Below, in pieces: positions 8,351 to 17,032 of a stretch of DNA of 64,000 nt. How positions within the stretch are numbered: position 1 is the first letter of the stretch; the number at the start of each line of letters is the position of its first letter. The notes under the pieces were generated by a model. That model was not told the DNA's origin and made no database searches. It was given only the letters and a program-made list of their open reading frames with translations. Both the position numbers and the translations under genes were made by a program. The DNA is from Lentibacillus sp. CBA3610 (GTDB lineage: Bacteria > Bacillota > Bacilli > Bacillales > Amphibacillaceae), in NCBI RefSeq assembly GCF_013373365.1, contig NZ_CP035925.1, positions 2,976,001-3,040,000 on the forward strand. Direction: 5' to 3'.

Positions 8351-9763
8351 ATGGATTGGCTTTCTCTCATTCCCTTTGTGATTGTAATCGGACTCTCGAT
8401 CTGGCTAAAGAAAATTTTACCCGGACTTGTACTGGGTCTGCTCGTTGGCGGACTGCTGGTGGAGTTCAGTGTACTGGGCGGAACACAAAAAACAGTCGAC
8501 TATATTGTGACAACTTTATCGGATGCCAACAATATCAAAATCATTGCCTTTCTTTATTTATTCGGCGGTCTGATCGGCATGATGCAAATTTCAGGCGGCA
8601 TTAAAGGCTTTTCCGAATGGATCGGTGATAAAATTGATTCACAGCGCGGATTGCTCAGTCTGGTGTGGCTGACACTGCCGTTTACATTCATGATGCCAAT
8701 GTTCCGGATTATGATGATTGGTCCGGTAGTGAAATCACTCATGAAAGATATGAGCATCTCCAAACGCAAGGTCGGGTTTACCATGGACGTATCGACAAGC
8801 TCGGTTATCGTCCTTTTACCTGTTGCAACAGCGTTTGTCGGTTTCATGGTTTCACTCGTGGAGAGCGGTGTCCAAAAATATAACATTGGCATGGATCCAT
8901 ACCAGATTTTCCTGCTCAGCATTCTGTTTAATTTTTTTGCCATTGTGATGCTCGTCATCGGACTTATTCGGACATTCTGGTCATCATCGGAAAAAGAGAG
9001 GTCCAAAAAGCAGACAGACGAGGAAAATAACGGTCATGACTACCATCGGGCCGGTATTGAAAAAGAGCTGTCGACAGTAAAATCCCAGCCATGGAATTTG
9101 ATTGTTCCTCTATTTTTACTGTTGGGTCTGACATTGTTTCTTTTATGGCAGGATGGCGTGGCAAATGGGGCGGATACTTTTTTCGAGGCATTTTCGGAAG
9201 GCGACGCAACGTTTGTTATGCTGCTTGGCGTATTTGTGACATTGATTCTGACGTTTGTGTTTTATATGATTCGCCGGCAATCAATGGAAGAATCAATTTA
9301 TCATTTTTATGATGGCGGCAATCAGCTCATGCAGGCAATTATATTGCTGATTCTTGTTTGGGCGTTGTCACTTGTCACAGAAGATCTTGGGTTTTCACAA
9401 TTTATTAATGCCACACTCGGCTCATTCCTTCCCGGTTTTACGATACCAGCGATTGTATTTATCCTGGGAGCAATCGTCAGTTATTTTATCGGATCATCCT
9501 GGGGCACATGGGGAATCATTATGCCGCTCGGTATGGCACTGGCAGTCTCCACGGGGGCGTCAATTCCTTTGACAGTCGGTGCTGTATTTGCCAGTGGTTC
9601 ATTCGGAGCCATGACCTCACCACTCGGGGATACGACGATTACCACTGCTTCTATTCTGGAAATGCCACTGGTCGATTATGCTCGCTATAAATTAAAAATC
9701 TGTGCTGTCGGTGCCGGGATAGCGGTGGCGATTTATCTTGCTGTCGGTTTCTTTTTTGTCTGA
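8351..9763 (+). CDS. NhaC-family Na+/H+ antiporter
   Basis: A 470-aa polytopic membrane protein. The family-typical segment GSSWGTWGIIMPLGMALA near residues 385-402, and the late SGSFGAMTSPLGDTTI, are hallmarks of NhaC-type antiporters. The N-terminal helix region matches too. A central hydrophilic loop (about 215-245) is charged. The ATG at 8351 follows AAAGGGGG. It probably forms a unit with the preceding BCCT gene, coupling osmolyte and Na+ handling. The exact substrate is not proven; some family members carry organic anions or amino acids. Confidence 0.85.
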   Translation: MDWLSLIPFVIVIGLSIWLKKILPGLVLGLLVGGLLVEFSVLGGTQKTVDYIVTTLSDANNIKIIAFLYLFGGLIGMMQISGGIKGFSEWIGDKIDSQRGLLSLVWLTLPFTFMMPMFRIMMIGPVVKSLMKDMSISKRKVGFTMDVSTSSVIVLLPVATAFVGFMVSLVESGVQKYNIGMDPYQIFLLSILFNFFAIVMLVIGLIRTFWSSSEKERSKKQTDEENNGHDYHRAGIEKELSTVKSQPWNLIVPLFLLLGLTLFLLWQDGVANGADTFFEAFSEGDATFVMLLGVFVTLILTFVFYMIRRQSMEESIYHFYDGGNQLMQAIILLILVWALSLVTEDLGFSQFINATLGSFLPGFTIPAIVFILGAIVSYFIGSSWGTWGIIMPLGMALAVSTGASIPLTVGAVFASGSFGAMTSPLGDTTITTASILEMPLVDYARYKLKICAVGAGIAVAIYLAVGFFFV

Positions 9764-9776
9764 TTGAATGTAGAAC

Positions 9777-9824
9777 AGGAAACCCCCCGCCATTACTGCA
9801 AGTGTTTCGGCGAGGGGGTTTCCT
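9777..9824. terminator. Bidirectional terminator between NhaC and DUF421 genes
   Basis: AGGAAACCCCC (from 9777) pairs with GGGGGTTTCCT (ending 9824), with inner CGCC/GGCG. It lies between convergent genes and contains the 3' end of the DUF421 gene in its loop. Confidence 0.6.
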
Positions 9825-10446
9825 GATTCTCTTCATCGATTTCTTTAAACATAGCCCGTTGCGTTTGCATTTGTGCAATCTGATTATTTAAATCGTTCAG
9901 TTGGGTTCTGAGCTGATTCATTTGTGAGTTGGCATTCAGTTGAGATAAGATTTCCTGAACATCTGATGACAACTGATTGAATTCCTTTTTCGTAGCGGGC
10001 TGGGCGTCACTTTTTAAAGTGAAGCCGACTTGTCCATTTGGTTCAAGCGTTGCCCATTCCACGTCATCAAGGCTTTGAACATTATTGATCCGCAAATTCA
10101 TCTCCAGCTGGTCAACCGTCATACGCAGTTTTTTCAGGTTTTGTTCAATGATGTTGCCATTTTCGATGAGCACCTTTGATTTGCCGGTGATGATTTTTTC
10201 AAATATATTCCCTTTCACCTGGATATATTCCATAAAAAACAACGTGCCAACGAGAATTCCTCCAACAGCCAGTGTGACCCAGATATTTTCACCGGCAACG
10301 GGCTGGATGAGCAGGGACCCGATCCCAATCATGATAGCCGTTTGCGGGAGCGTCATTTGAGAGATCGATTTTCTGCCGGCAAGTCTCAGGAGAAATGTGC
10401 CGCCCAGAACAATGAGTACAGCTTTCCATATCCAGTCGAATTCCAC
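9793..10446 (-). CDS. DUF421 (YetF/YdfR-like) membrane protein
   Basis: The 217-aa product has three N-terminal transmembrane segments (about 6-80). A soluble DUF421 domain follows, with the family segments SISQMTLPQTAIMIGIGSLL and LKKLRMTVDQLEMNLR. The C-terminus is an unusual Gln/Asn-rich coiled coil (about 160-205) absent from shorter relatives. The GTG at 10446 is preferred because AAAGGAG precedes it at 8-nt spacing. Family roles are unclear; some members are spore- or stress-related. It is unrelated to the neighbouring partition genes, from which a terminator separates it. Confidence 0.8.
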   Translation of the reverse strand: MEFDWIWKAVLIVLGGTFLLRLAGRKSISQMTLPQTAIMIGIGSLLIQPVAGENIWVTLAVGGILVGTLFFMEYIQVKGNIFEKIITGKSKVLIENGNIIEQNLKKLRMTVDQLEMNLRINNVQSLDDVEWATLEPNGQVGFTLKSDAQPATKKEFNQLSSDVQEILSQLNANSQMNQLRTQLNDLNNQIAQMQTQRAMFKEIDEENQETPSPKHLQ

Positions 10447-10546
10447 TGTATCAAACTCCTTTCTACGGATAGTTTGATTGGAATACGTTATCTTATGCAC
10501 GTCTCACAAGATTCAGCCGGTAACACTTTCTCGTCCTTTCTCACCA

Positions 10547-10580
10547 GAAAAAACTGCCCCGATAATAGCCTCAGGACAGT
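10547..10580 (-). terminator. Terminator of the parMR-like operon
   Basis: On the minus strand ACTGTCC pairs with GGGCAGT (one G-U pair) and is followed by six T (A run 10548-10553 on the plus strand). It lies 14 bp after the ParR-like stop codon. Confidence 0.65.
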
Positions 10581-10593
10581 TATAATGGTTCCA

Positions 10594-11115
10594 TTATTTA
10601 TTCATTTTAGAGAAAAAATCTGCCAGCGGATCTTCATTCGGATCATCCGGTTCTTCATGGTTTGCATCATGTAAATTATCTAAATTATCAACGTCGACCG
10701 CATCCAAATCAGGCTTGGGTTCTGAAACAGCTTCTTCAGGTTTTGGTTCTTCATATGGCTCAGCTTCCATAGGCTGGTTGCCGTTCAACGTAGACATAAT
10801 CGCTGTCGCCCGCATCGGATCCTGCAGCAGTTGATAAACGATTGTCCCAATCAGTGCTTCCGATTGTTCGTGTTTCAGCCAATTTTTTTGTTCCTTGGTA
10901 AGCTGACGGGGAAGCGGAATTGTGATCGTTTCGCGTTCCCGGGCAAATGTTTCATTGACACCGTTCAGAACATATTGGGCAATCTGACTGGAAAAGTTGC
11001 GGCGTTCGGTTTCTTTCAGTTTCTGCAGCTGTTTCAAAAGATAATCGGGTGTATCGGACGGAATGCGGAATGTAATCGACTGTCCGCGTTCAATACTTTT
11101 TTTAGATCCTTGCAT
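10594..11115 (-). CDS. ParR-like partition adaptor (ribbon-helix-helix)
   Basis: A 173-aa protein encoded 9 bp after the ParM-like gene. The N-terminal segment QSITFRIPSD followed by two helices (about residues 12-55) looks like a ribbon-helix-helix DNA-binding fold. A second strand-helix-like block starts at ETITIPLPRQL (about 62-100). The rest is a long acidic linker rich in E, P and D, ending in ADFFSKMNK. That conserved-looking tail could be the peptide that docks on the filament end, as known for ParR. The ATG follows AGGGTGA. No family name is certain; the call rests on position and architecture. Confidence 0.65.
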   Translation of the reverse strand: MQGSKKSIERGQSITFRIPSDTPDYLLKQLQKLKETERRNFSSQIAQYVLNGVNETFARERETITIPLPRQLTKEQKNWLKHEQSEALIGTIVYQLLQDPMRATAIMSTLNGNQPMEAEPYEEPKPEEAVSEPKPDLDAVDVDNLDNLHDANHEEPDDPNEDPLADFFSKMNK

Positions 11116-11124
11116 GGTATCACC

Positions 11125-12297
11125 CTACTCTTCTTTCGTTGCGGCTGCTTCCTTTGCCTCGGCCTGGGTCTGTTTATTCACAACATCCATAATCAGCTTA
11201 TAATAGGCATTGGCCATCATCCAAATGCTTTCTTGTTCGTCTTCAAAGAAATCAATGTTAAAGCCGTCCAATTTGTTATTAAGGGCTTTAATATAATCTT
11301 TCAGTACAGCTGATCCGCCCCCGACGAAATAGCAAATTTCCGACTGGGAATTTTTTTGCCAGACATTACGGAGATTCCGGTATTCCTTTTTGGCCAGTTC
11401 CAGCAAAACGCGGTCCGTGATATCATGGATGTTCGTCCGGCTGCCTTTGACCATAATGTGATGGCGGTCGTTTTTTCGTGTGATGATATCGACAACATCA
11501 CGGCGGCTGTCCAGTTCCACACCATGCCTTGTCCTGATTTCATCGCGGATCTCTTCCAATGATTCAGCAACACCGAGTGGAAACCCCTGCGCTTTATCAT
11601 CATCAACATTCCGGTTGCGGATAACGGCTATATCGGTTGACAGTCCGCCAATATCCTGAATCAAAATTTGCTTATCGATCAGTTCTTTATTAATCACGTT
11701 CAATTCATTATCCATAATCAGGTTCACGTATGCGGCAAAGCCTTCCGGGTATACCTTGACTTCATCAAATTTAATGTTCACTTTTTTGCCCTGATGTTGG
11801 GGTGTAACCAGGAATTCAATTTGGTGCACCGATCCGAGCAGATGTGAGCGATAGCCTACATCTTTCCCTTCCTTCACTTCTTTTAACGGTAGTCCGGTTC
11901 CAAGGGTGTAATTTGCATCGATTACACCATTCTTGCCTTTCTTAAAGGTATTACTGCTGACAGCGTCCAATGCAATTGATGCAAACAGCATAATTAATGT
12001 CTGGTCTTCCTCGGATTTGCTGCTTCCCTGGTCAAGTTCAGTGGAGTTATTCGTTTTCGTTGCCAGTGTGCCGACACGATACACCGCATTGTTCTCCTCA
12101 AGTGCAGGGGAGTGAACCCGGATGTGCAGGTTATCAATCGGATCTTTCTCATCCAGGTCTTCAATACCGATGACCGGCCTGTCCTCAATATCCTGTGCAA
12201 TAACATTCGGTATGTAATAGGCATTTTCCATTTTGCCGAAATTTGCTTTGACGGCATCGTTTCCTACATCGACTGCTGCTATTCTTGAATCTTTCAT
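11125..12297 (-). CDS. ParM/StbA-family actin-like ATPase
   Basis: A 390-aa bacterial actin of the ALP/ParM type. All three nucleotide-pocket motifs are present: phosphate-1 DVGNDAVK (10-17), phosphate-2 DIGGLSTD (215-222) and the adenosine motif VGGGSA (325-330). Length is typical. It probably polymerises into filaments that move DNA bound by the adjacent ParR-like protein. The start ATG follows GAGAGGAG. A cluster of TTGTGTAC repeats lies directly upstream, and terminators flank the pair, so it is an insulated cassette. The neighbours (rlmN, DUF421) are chromosomal and no replication gene is seen, so a chromosomal role or an old integration is inferred. Confidence 0.85.
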   Translation of the reverse strand: MKDSRIAAVDVGNDAVKANFGKMENAYYIPNVIAQDIEDRPVIGIEDLDEKDPIDNLHIRVHSPALEENNAVYRVGTLATKTNNSTELDQGSSKSEEDQTLIMLFASIALDAVSSNTFKKGKNGVIDANYTLGTGLPLKEVKEGKDVGYRSHLLGSVHQIEFLVTPQHQGKKVNIKFDEVKVYPEGFAAYVNLIMDNELNVINKELIDKQILIQDIGGLSTDIAVIRNRNVDDDKAQGFPLGVAESLEEIRDEIRTRHGVELDSRRDVVDIITRKNDRHHIMVKGSRTNIHDITDRVLLELAKKEYRNLRNVWQKNSQSEICYFVGGGSAVLKDYIKALNNKLDGFNIDFFEDEQESIWMMANAYYKLIMDVVNKQTQAEAKEAAATKEE

Positions 12298-12401
12298 ATT
12301 ATGATGCTCCTCTCGAGAAAAATAGATTTTATACTTTTTCTATTAAAGCCCCTTTACTAATAGGATAATCTTTTTCATCATAATACGCAATCAGACTTTT
12401 T

Positions 12402-12563
12402 TTGTATTCTTTTTTGTTTTCTTGTATACATTTATCGCACACGTTGTTATATCAGTTTGTGTACGTTTCTGTTTACTTGAATACAGTTTTGATCACTTTT
12501 GTGTACTTATTGTGTACATGTGTGCAATTTTGTGTATAAAAATTTCTCCTTCAGTGAATGTAC
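12402..12563. repeat. TTGTGTAC repeat cluster, candidate parC centromere/operator
   Basis: Copies of TTGTGTAC or close variants begin at 12402 (TTGTATTC), 12422 (TTGTATAC), 12457, 12477 (TTGAATAC), 12499, 12510, 12518 (ATGTGTGC), 12530 (TTGTGTAT) and 12556 (GAATGTAC). The three exact copies are at 12457, 12499 and 12510. Several spacings are near 11 or 20-22 bp, i.e. one or two helical turns. The cluster lies upstream of the actin gene, where par centromeres are usually found. Confidence 0.6.
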
Positions 12564-12566
12564 AAA

Positions 12567-12600
12567 TAAAAAAATACGCCCCCTTTTATGGGACGCATTT
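12567..12600 (-). terminator. rlmN terminator
   Basis: On the minus strand AATGCGTCCC pairs with GGGGCGTATT (one G-U and one mismatch-tolerant pair) and is followed by TTTTT. It begins immediately after the rlmN stop codon. Confidence 0.7.
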
Positions 12601-12603
12601 ATC

Positions 12604-13671
12604 TTAAACAACATTTTCCTTTTTAACCTGCTTACTTCTCAGCTGGCCGCATGCTGCATCAATGTCCGCACCGTTTTCCCAGCGCACACCGCAGTTTAGG
12701 CCATTCTCTTTTAATGTTTCATAAAAAGCCTGAATGGTTGATGAATCACTGCGCTGATACTGGTCATGCTCACTGACTGTGTTGTATGGAATCAGATTCA
12801 CATACGATAAGTGCCGCTTATCAGACAGCAGTTCAATCAGCTCTTCCGCATCTTCCTTATGATCGTTGACATCTTTGAGCATGATGTACTCGTATGTGAT
12901 CCGGTGTTTTACATTCTCCAGATAATAATCAACGGCCTTCATCAACTTTTCAATCGGGAAGGCACGATTGATTTTCATGATTGATGTACGTAATGCATTA
13001 TTTGGTGCGTGCAGCGAGATAGCCAGATTGACCTGTGTACCGGTATCCGCCCACTCATAAATTTTATGGGCAAGCCCGCTCGTTGATACCGTGATGTGTC
13101 TGGCTCCGATATTCAGCCCTGCATCGTCATTGACAACATTAATGAAATCCATCAGGTTGTTGAAATTATCAAACGGTTCACCGATTCCCATGACAACGAT
13201 ATGGCTGACGCGCTCATCCTCGTCCTTTATGTCCATATCTTTTTGCACATTCATGATCTGTTCAACGATTTCACCGCTATTCAAGTCGCGGTTTTTCCGC
13301 AGCAGTCCGCTCGCACAGAATGAACAGCCGATATTGCAGCCGACCTGCGTCGTGACACAAACGGAAGAACCGTAATTAAAACGCATCAATACGGTTTCAA
13401 TCAAATTGCCATCAGACAATCTGAAAAGATACTTAATCGTACCGTCCTCAGATTCCTGCTTGATTTCCTCTTTCATCGTATGCAGGACAAAATTTTCCTC
13501 GAGCAGCGCAATCGTTTCTTTATTAACATTTTTCATCTGGGCAAATTCATTAATGCGTTTTTTATACAGCCAATTCCATACCTGGTCTGTACGGAAACGG
13601 CGCTGGCCTTGATTCGTAAGCCATTTTTCCAATTGGTCATATGTCAAAGCGTAAATGGATTTTTTGCTCAT
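12604..13671 (-). CDS. rlmN: 23S rRNA/tRNA adenine-C2 methyltransferase RlmN
   Basis: A radical-SAM enzyme that methylates C2 of A2503 in 23S rRNA and A37 in certain tRNAs. The 4Fe-4S-binding CX3CX2C motif is Cys112, Cys116 and Cys119 (GCNIGCSFC). The downstream [14 protein letters not shown] and the C-terminal catalytic Cys in the [12 protein letters not shown] segment are conserved. The length of 355 aa is usual. The ATG follows GAGGGAG. It is a single gene with its own terminator. Confidence 0.95.
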   Translation of the reverse strand: MSKKSIYALTYDQLEKWLTNQGQRRFRTDQVWNWLYKKRINEFAQMKNVNKETIALLEENFVLHTMKEEIKQESEDGTIKYLFRLSDGNLIETVLMRFNYGSSVCVTTQVGCNIGCSFCASGLLRKNRDLNSGEIVEQIMNVQKDMDIKDEDERVSHIVVMGIGEPFDNFNNLMDFINVVNDDAGLNIGARHITVSTSGLAHKIYEWADTGTQVNLAISLHAPNNALRTSIMKINRAFPIEKLMKAVDYYLENVKHRITYEYIMLKDVNDHKEDAEELIELLSDKRHLSYVNLIPYNTVSEHDQYQRSDSSTIQAFYETLKENGLNCGVRWENGADIDAACGQLRSKQVKKENVV

Positions 13672-13798
13672 GTATCTCCCTCATTTCAGAACGTTCCGAT
13701 GGTCTATTGTACTATAATAGTGGATCAAGAGCAATGTGGCAAGTGGAGCGTCTCTAATATAGAAAGGGGAAGATAAATCTTTTATTAACTATTTGTGT

Positions 13799-13832
13799 AA
13801 AGAGACGCCTCTAACATTCTAGGGGTCTCTCT
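13799..13832 (-). terminator. Terminator of the minus-strand GMC operon
   Basis: AAAGAGACGCCTCTA (13799-13813) pairs with TAGGGGTCTCTC (13820-13831). On the minus strand CTCTTT follows. It lies just after the GMC oxidoreductase stop. Confidence 0.6.
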
Positions 13833-13837
13833 TCAAT

Positions 13838-15544
13838 CTAAAAATACTTCGCAGCCAACAGTTCCGCCGTTCGTGCAGCAAGCGCCTGTGTCGTCAACGT
13901 CGGATTTGGACCACCAAGCGAATTGTTATCAGCACTGTTATCGGCAACATAAAGCCGCTCCACCTGATAGGCTTCACATGATGGATCAACGACATGCCCC
14001 ATTCGCATTGTGCTTTGCAGGTGGATGTAGTAATTCGCTGGCATATCCGCCCGGTGAACGCTGTTGGCACCTGCCTGCTGTAATATATCGGTGGCGATTT
14101 TGTTTAATTGTTCCCGTCTTTCTTTCGATTTTTTGGTTGGCTCATAGTGAACGCGTGGTACGGCGCCATGCTCATCCTGAATATGCGGGTCCAGTTCAAC
14201 CCGGTTATGAAATGCTACCTCATCATCGGTAATGGCAGAAAGAGTGAGCGTCCGGCTGTAGCCCTCCATAGCATTGGCCAGTTCAGAACCGACAAGTCTG
14301 CCGCGCTGATCCCACATGTCTGAACCGTCGTGATGAAGGCTGTTATAGCCAAATTGACTGAATCCAAACACTTGCATAGCTGATAGCCCGGGACTCTCCC
14401 CGATATTTTCAATCATGCCGAGACCAGGATAATCAAGCCGTGCGCCTGAGGTATGCCCAACAAATGGATTCGTCGTGCGACTGCCGACAACCTCCATTAA
14501 CGTTTCTTCATCAAAAGTCCCTGTTATCAAATCAAAGTAATGATTCGTCAAACCTCGGCCGACCCAAGGATTATATGGCAAATCAGAGTTCAGCCAAAGA
14601 CGTGGCGTTTCAATAACCCCGCCCGCCATCACGACGACGTTCGCACGTAATTCCTCCATTTCACCTGTCCACGTATCCCGGATCCTGACGCCTGTCGCCC
14701 GCTGATTTCCACTGGCATTAAATTCTGTTAAAACCTTTGTCACAAATGTATTCGGCCTGAACGACACATTTCCGGTCTTCATTGCCAACGGTACATAGCT
14801 AACCGTTGTTGACCGTTTTGCCATTTTTTCAAGCGTCGGGCCATACGGGCACCCCTGACCACAATGACCGCTTAATGTACAGCCTTCCATATGGCTGATT
14901 TCTTCCATCGAATAGTTTGGATCCATTAAATGTTCATTCGGCGGCAAAATAGCATTTGGCTGCGGACGGTATCCGCTGGTCGTAACATCTAACGTTTTAT
15001 TCAGAGAAAAACCGGCCTTTTCCGCCCCATAGTAAAAAAGTGCTTCCTTCGTAGTGGTTGGTGCAAATTCAACGGGTAATGTCGCTTCCACTTTTTCATA
15101 GTAGGGAACGAGGTCATCGTAATTAATCGGCCACTCATTATCAATCGCTTCCGGAAAAGCCCGTAGTGAGTTGGCATAGTAATGCAGAGTTCCCCCTCCA
15201 ATGCCTGAACTTTGCCATAACAACGACCGATCAGGAACGTTCCGGTACCAGGGCGCGCGTCTCCTGTCAGCCGCGCCCCAACGGAATTTGCCGCTGACCA
15301 GATCATCCATATCATTTTCAAGTCTTGTTATCTGCTGGCGATAAAGTGACCCATCCAAATCACCTGGATCAGAGCTTTCTTTGGCAACACCGCGATTCTT
15401 ATTGGGTTCAGGCCATTTTTTATTGCCGTACCAGGGGCCTGCTTCTAGAACCAGCACATTGATACCTGATTCGCCAAGCTCTTTGGCCACCACAGGTCCG
15501 CCAGCACCAGCTCCGATTACAATCACATCAGCATCTATTTTCAT
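13838..15544 (-). CDS. GMC-family dehydrogenase, large subunit (pair 1)
   Basis: A 568-aa FAD-dependent GMC oxidoreductase resembling the large subunit of gluconate/fructose/FAD-glucose dehydrogenases. The FAD Rossmann motif GAGAGG is at 11-16, the ADP-ribose acid in LVLEAGPW about 32-38, and the C-terminal GMC block runs from STMRMG to NPTLTTQALAART. Cys222, Cys228 and Cys232 form a CX5CX3C motif with the spacing remembered for the 3Fe-4S cluster of FAD-dependent glucose dehydrogenase. Its start overlaps the small-subunit stop by 4 bp (ATGA). Probably oxidises a sugar, sugar acid or alcohol; no cytochrome subunit is nearby, so the electron acceptor is unknown. Confidence 0.85.
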   Translation of the reverse strand: MKIDADVIVIGAGAGGPVVAKELGESGINVLVLEAGPWYGNKKWPEPNKNRGVAKESSDPGDLDGSLYRQQITRLENDMDDLVSGKFRWGAADRRRAPWYRNVPDRSLLWQSSGIGGGTLHYYANSLRAFPEAIDNEWPINYDDLVPYYEKVEATLPVEFAPTTTKEALFYYGAEKAGFSLNKTLDVTTSGYRPQPNAILPPNEHLMDPNYSMEEISHMEGCTLSGHCGQGCPYGPTLEKMAKRSTTVSYVPLAMKTGNVSFRPNTFVTKVLTEFNASGNQRATGVRIRDTWTGEMEELRANVVVMAGGVIETPRLWLNSDLPYNPWVGRGLTNHYFDLITGTFDEETLMEVVGSRTTNPFVGHTSGARLDYPGLGMIENIGESPGLSAMQVFGFSQFGYNSLHHDGSDMWDQRGRLVGSELANAMEGYSRTLTLSAITDDEVAFHNRVELDPHIQDEHGAVPRVHYEPTKKSKERREQLNKIATDILQQAGANSVHRADMPANYYIHLQSTMRMGHVVDPSCEAYQVERLYVADNSADNNSLGGPNPTLTTQALAARTAELLAAKYF

Positions 15545-16125
15545 GTCTTCACCTCCGCCATAGTTATTAAAAAACCGCGGAAATCACGGTAACCTAAAGA
15601 TACTCCTGGATAGCCAACCTGCTGCCAGCTCAGAGGGAACCATTCAAGGCAGCGATCTTCTGGAGGGCAGAGCCGCGTTGACCCATATGCCGACCATTCT
15701 GAATAATAACCAAACATGGAAAAGCGATTTAAGGCATCCGTGACATGTTTGACCATGCCGGCATTATTTTGAAACGGGGATGGTAATAAGTAAAGGTCGA
15801 CTTCAAGGTTCTCGAGTGCGGATAACGTTCGAATGCGATCTTCCCGGGAAAGACACGAAAACATCCGTCCGCCGGGAAAAAGACTTTGCGAATAGGCTTG
15901 TGCCTGATGTGTCATCACAAGCTGTGTTGCAGCAGCGTCCAACATAATCGCTGTGGGGTAACTAAGCGGGATAGTAAAGTGATGTAGTTGCTGCTGAACC
16001 GATACGTAATGATCCAACGCATAGATGATGTAGTCATGAACCCCCATATCTGTATAAGGAAATCCATTCGCTTCCTGTACTGATGGTACTAAGGCATCTG
16101 TCAGCGCCTGAAAACTCGCATGCAC
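15541..16125 (-). CDS. Gluconate 2-dehydrogenase subunit 3-like protein (pair 1)
   Basis: The 194-aa small-subunit-like partner of the GMC enzyme. It matches the plus-strand paralogue at 16412 along its length (shared NNA.MVKH and FGYYSEW.AYGSTRL segments). No Tat or Sec signal is visible, unlike many exported relatives, so the complex is probably cytoplasmic. A GTG start at 16125 has no ribosome-binding site. The reading frame stays open upstream to an ATA codon at 16155 that follows a strong GAGGGGGGTGA, so true initiation may be at AUA. The gene is translationally coupled to the large subunit through ATGA. Confidence 0.75.
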   Translation of the reverse strand: MHASFQALTDALVPSVQEANGFPYTDMGVHDYIIYALDHYVSVQQQLHHFTIPLSYPTAIMLDAAATQLVMTHQAQAYSQSLFPGGRMFSCLSREDRIRTLSALENLEVDLYLLPSPFQNNAGMVKHVTDALNRFSMFGYYSEWSAYGSTRLCPPEDRCLEWFPLSWQQVGYPGVSLGYRDFRGFLITMAEVKT

Positions 16126-16155
16126 ATATTCGTGTGAATAGCTATTAAAACTTAT

Positions 16156-16411
16156 GACGTTTCACCCCCCTCACATTTAACAAACTATTACTAACGTATT
16201 GTTCAGCTTCCTCTTATATGACCAGATTTCGAAAACTTTCCCTCCCGTTATTTTCAGAATGTATCGTTAAGAAAAATAAGAAATACATTTGGCCAAATAA
16301 CATACAGGGGGCACTTAACGCATAGTATTTAAGGGTGTATATGTATCTAAATTATCTACGTTCTATCACCGTCCTATCGATGGTGATAAATTTTACTTCA
16401 GGAGGGATCAT
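16156..16411. promoter_or_regulatory. Shared divergent promoter region of the two GMC operons
   Basis: This 256-bp AT-rich interval lies between two head-to-head paralogous operons and must hold both promoters. No consensus -35/-10 pair stands out. A strong ribosome-binding site AGGAGGG (16399-16405) serves the plus-strand gene and GAGGGGGGTGA serves the minus-strand gene. Confidence 0.4.
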
Positions 16412-17029
16412 GTGAACCAAATGGAACACAAGCCATACGCCCAGCTGCCCCACAAAAAAGCCACCTTCATGGCGTTTGTCGACGCAGTCATTCCACCACC
16501 CTTGGGAGGCGTGTCTATTCAGCTGGATGACTACCTGGTGTGGATATTGGATCATCACATTTCGATGCAGGAAAAGTTGAGTGTCAAAACGGTCCTTTTA
16601 TCAACGCCAGCAGCTGCGATGCTTGATGCATCCGCCACACAACTCATGGCACTCAAAGGTATGAAAACTTCGGCTGATTTGCCCACTTATCCTCAAGAAG
16701 GGGCATTTGCAGCGCTTTGGCCCAGTGACCGGTTTGAAGCCATTCGTTTATTGGAGACCCTTCAAATTGATTTGGAAGCCCTGCCCTCCCCGTACCGTAA
16801 CAACGCCGACCTGGTCAAAAATATCGTGACATTTCTTCATCAAATGGCTATGTTTGGCTATTATTCAGAATGGTTTGCTTATGGTTCGACACGACTGGCT
16901 TATCCTGAAGATCGTGTGCTTGAAGGAAGATCCTTCACATGGGATTTGGTGGACTACCCTGGTGTTTCATACGGCTATCGTGCACTTCGGGGATTTCCGG
17001 TTGTCGAATTTACTGAAAAGGAGATATGA
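16412..17029 (+). CDS. Gluconate 2-dehydrogenase subunit 3-like protein (pair 2)
   Basis: A 205-aa paralogue of the protein encoded at 15541-16125, with the same AVIPP, LDASATQLM, YRNNADLVK and FGYYSEWFAYGSTRL landmarks. It starts at GTG after AGGAGGG with good spacing (the ATG two bases earlier runs into a stop). No signal peptide is seen. It is followed 3 bp later by the GMC large-subunit gene, so the two are made as a pair. Its role is inferred from the family: it likely supports folding or electron transfer of the flavoprotein. Confidence 0.78.
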   Translation: MNQMEHKPYAQLPHKKATFMAFVDAVIPPPLGGVSIQLDDYLVWILDHHISMQEKLSVKTVLLSTPAAAMLDASATQLMALKGMKTSADLPTYPQEGAFAALWPSDRFEAIRLLETLQIDLEALPSPYRNNADLVKNIVTFLHQMAMFGYYSEWFAYGSTRLAYPEDRVLEGRSFTWDLVDYPGVSYGYRALRGFPVVEFTEKEI

Positions 17030-17032
17030 TAA

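Noticed and set aside
10594-12563. Integrated plasmid as origin of the actin module
   Set aside because: No replication initiator, relaxase, integrase or attachment-site duplication is visible around it, so this remains unproven and is not annotated.
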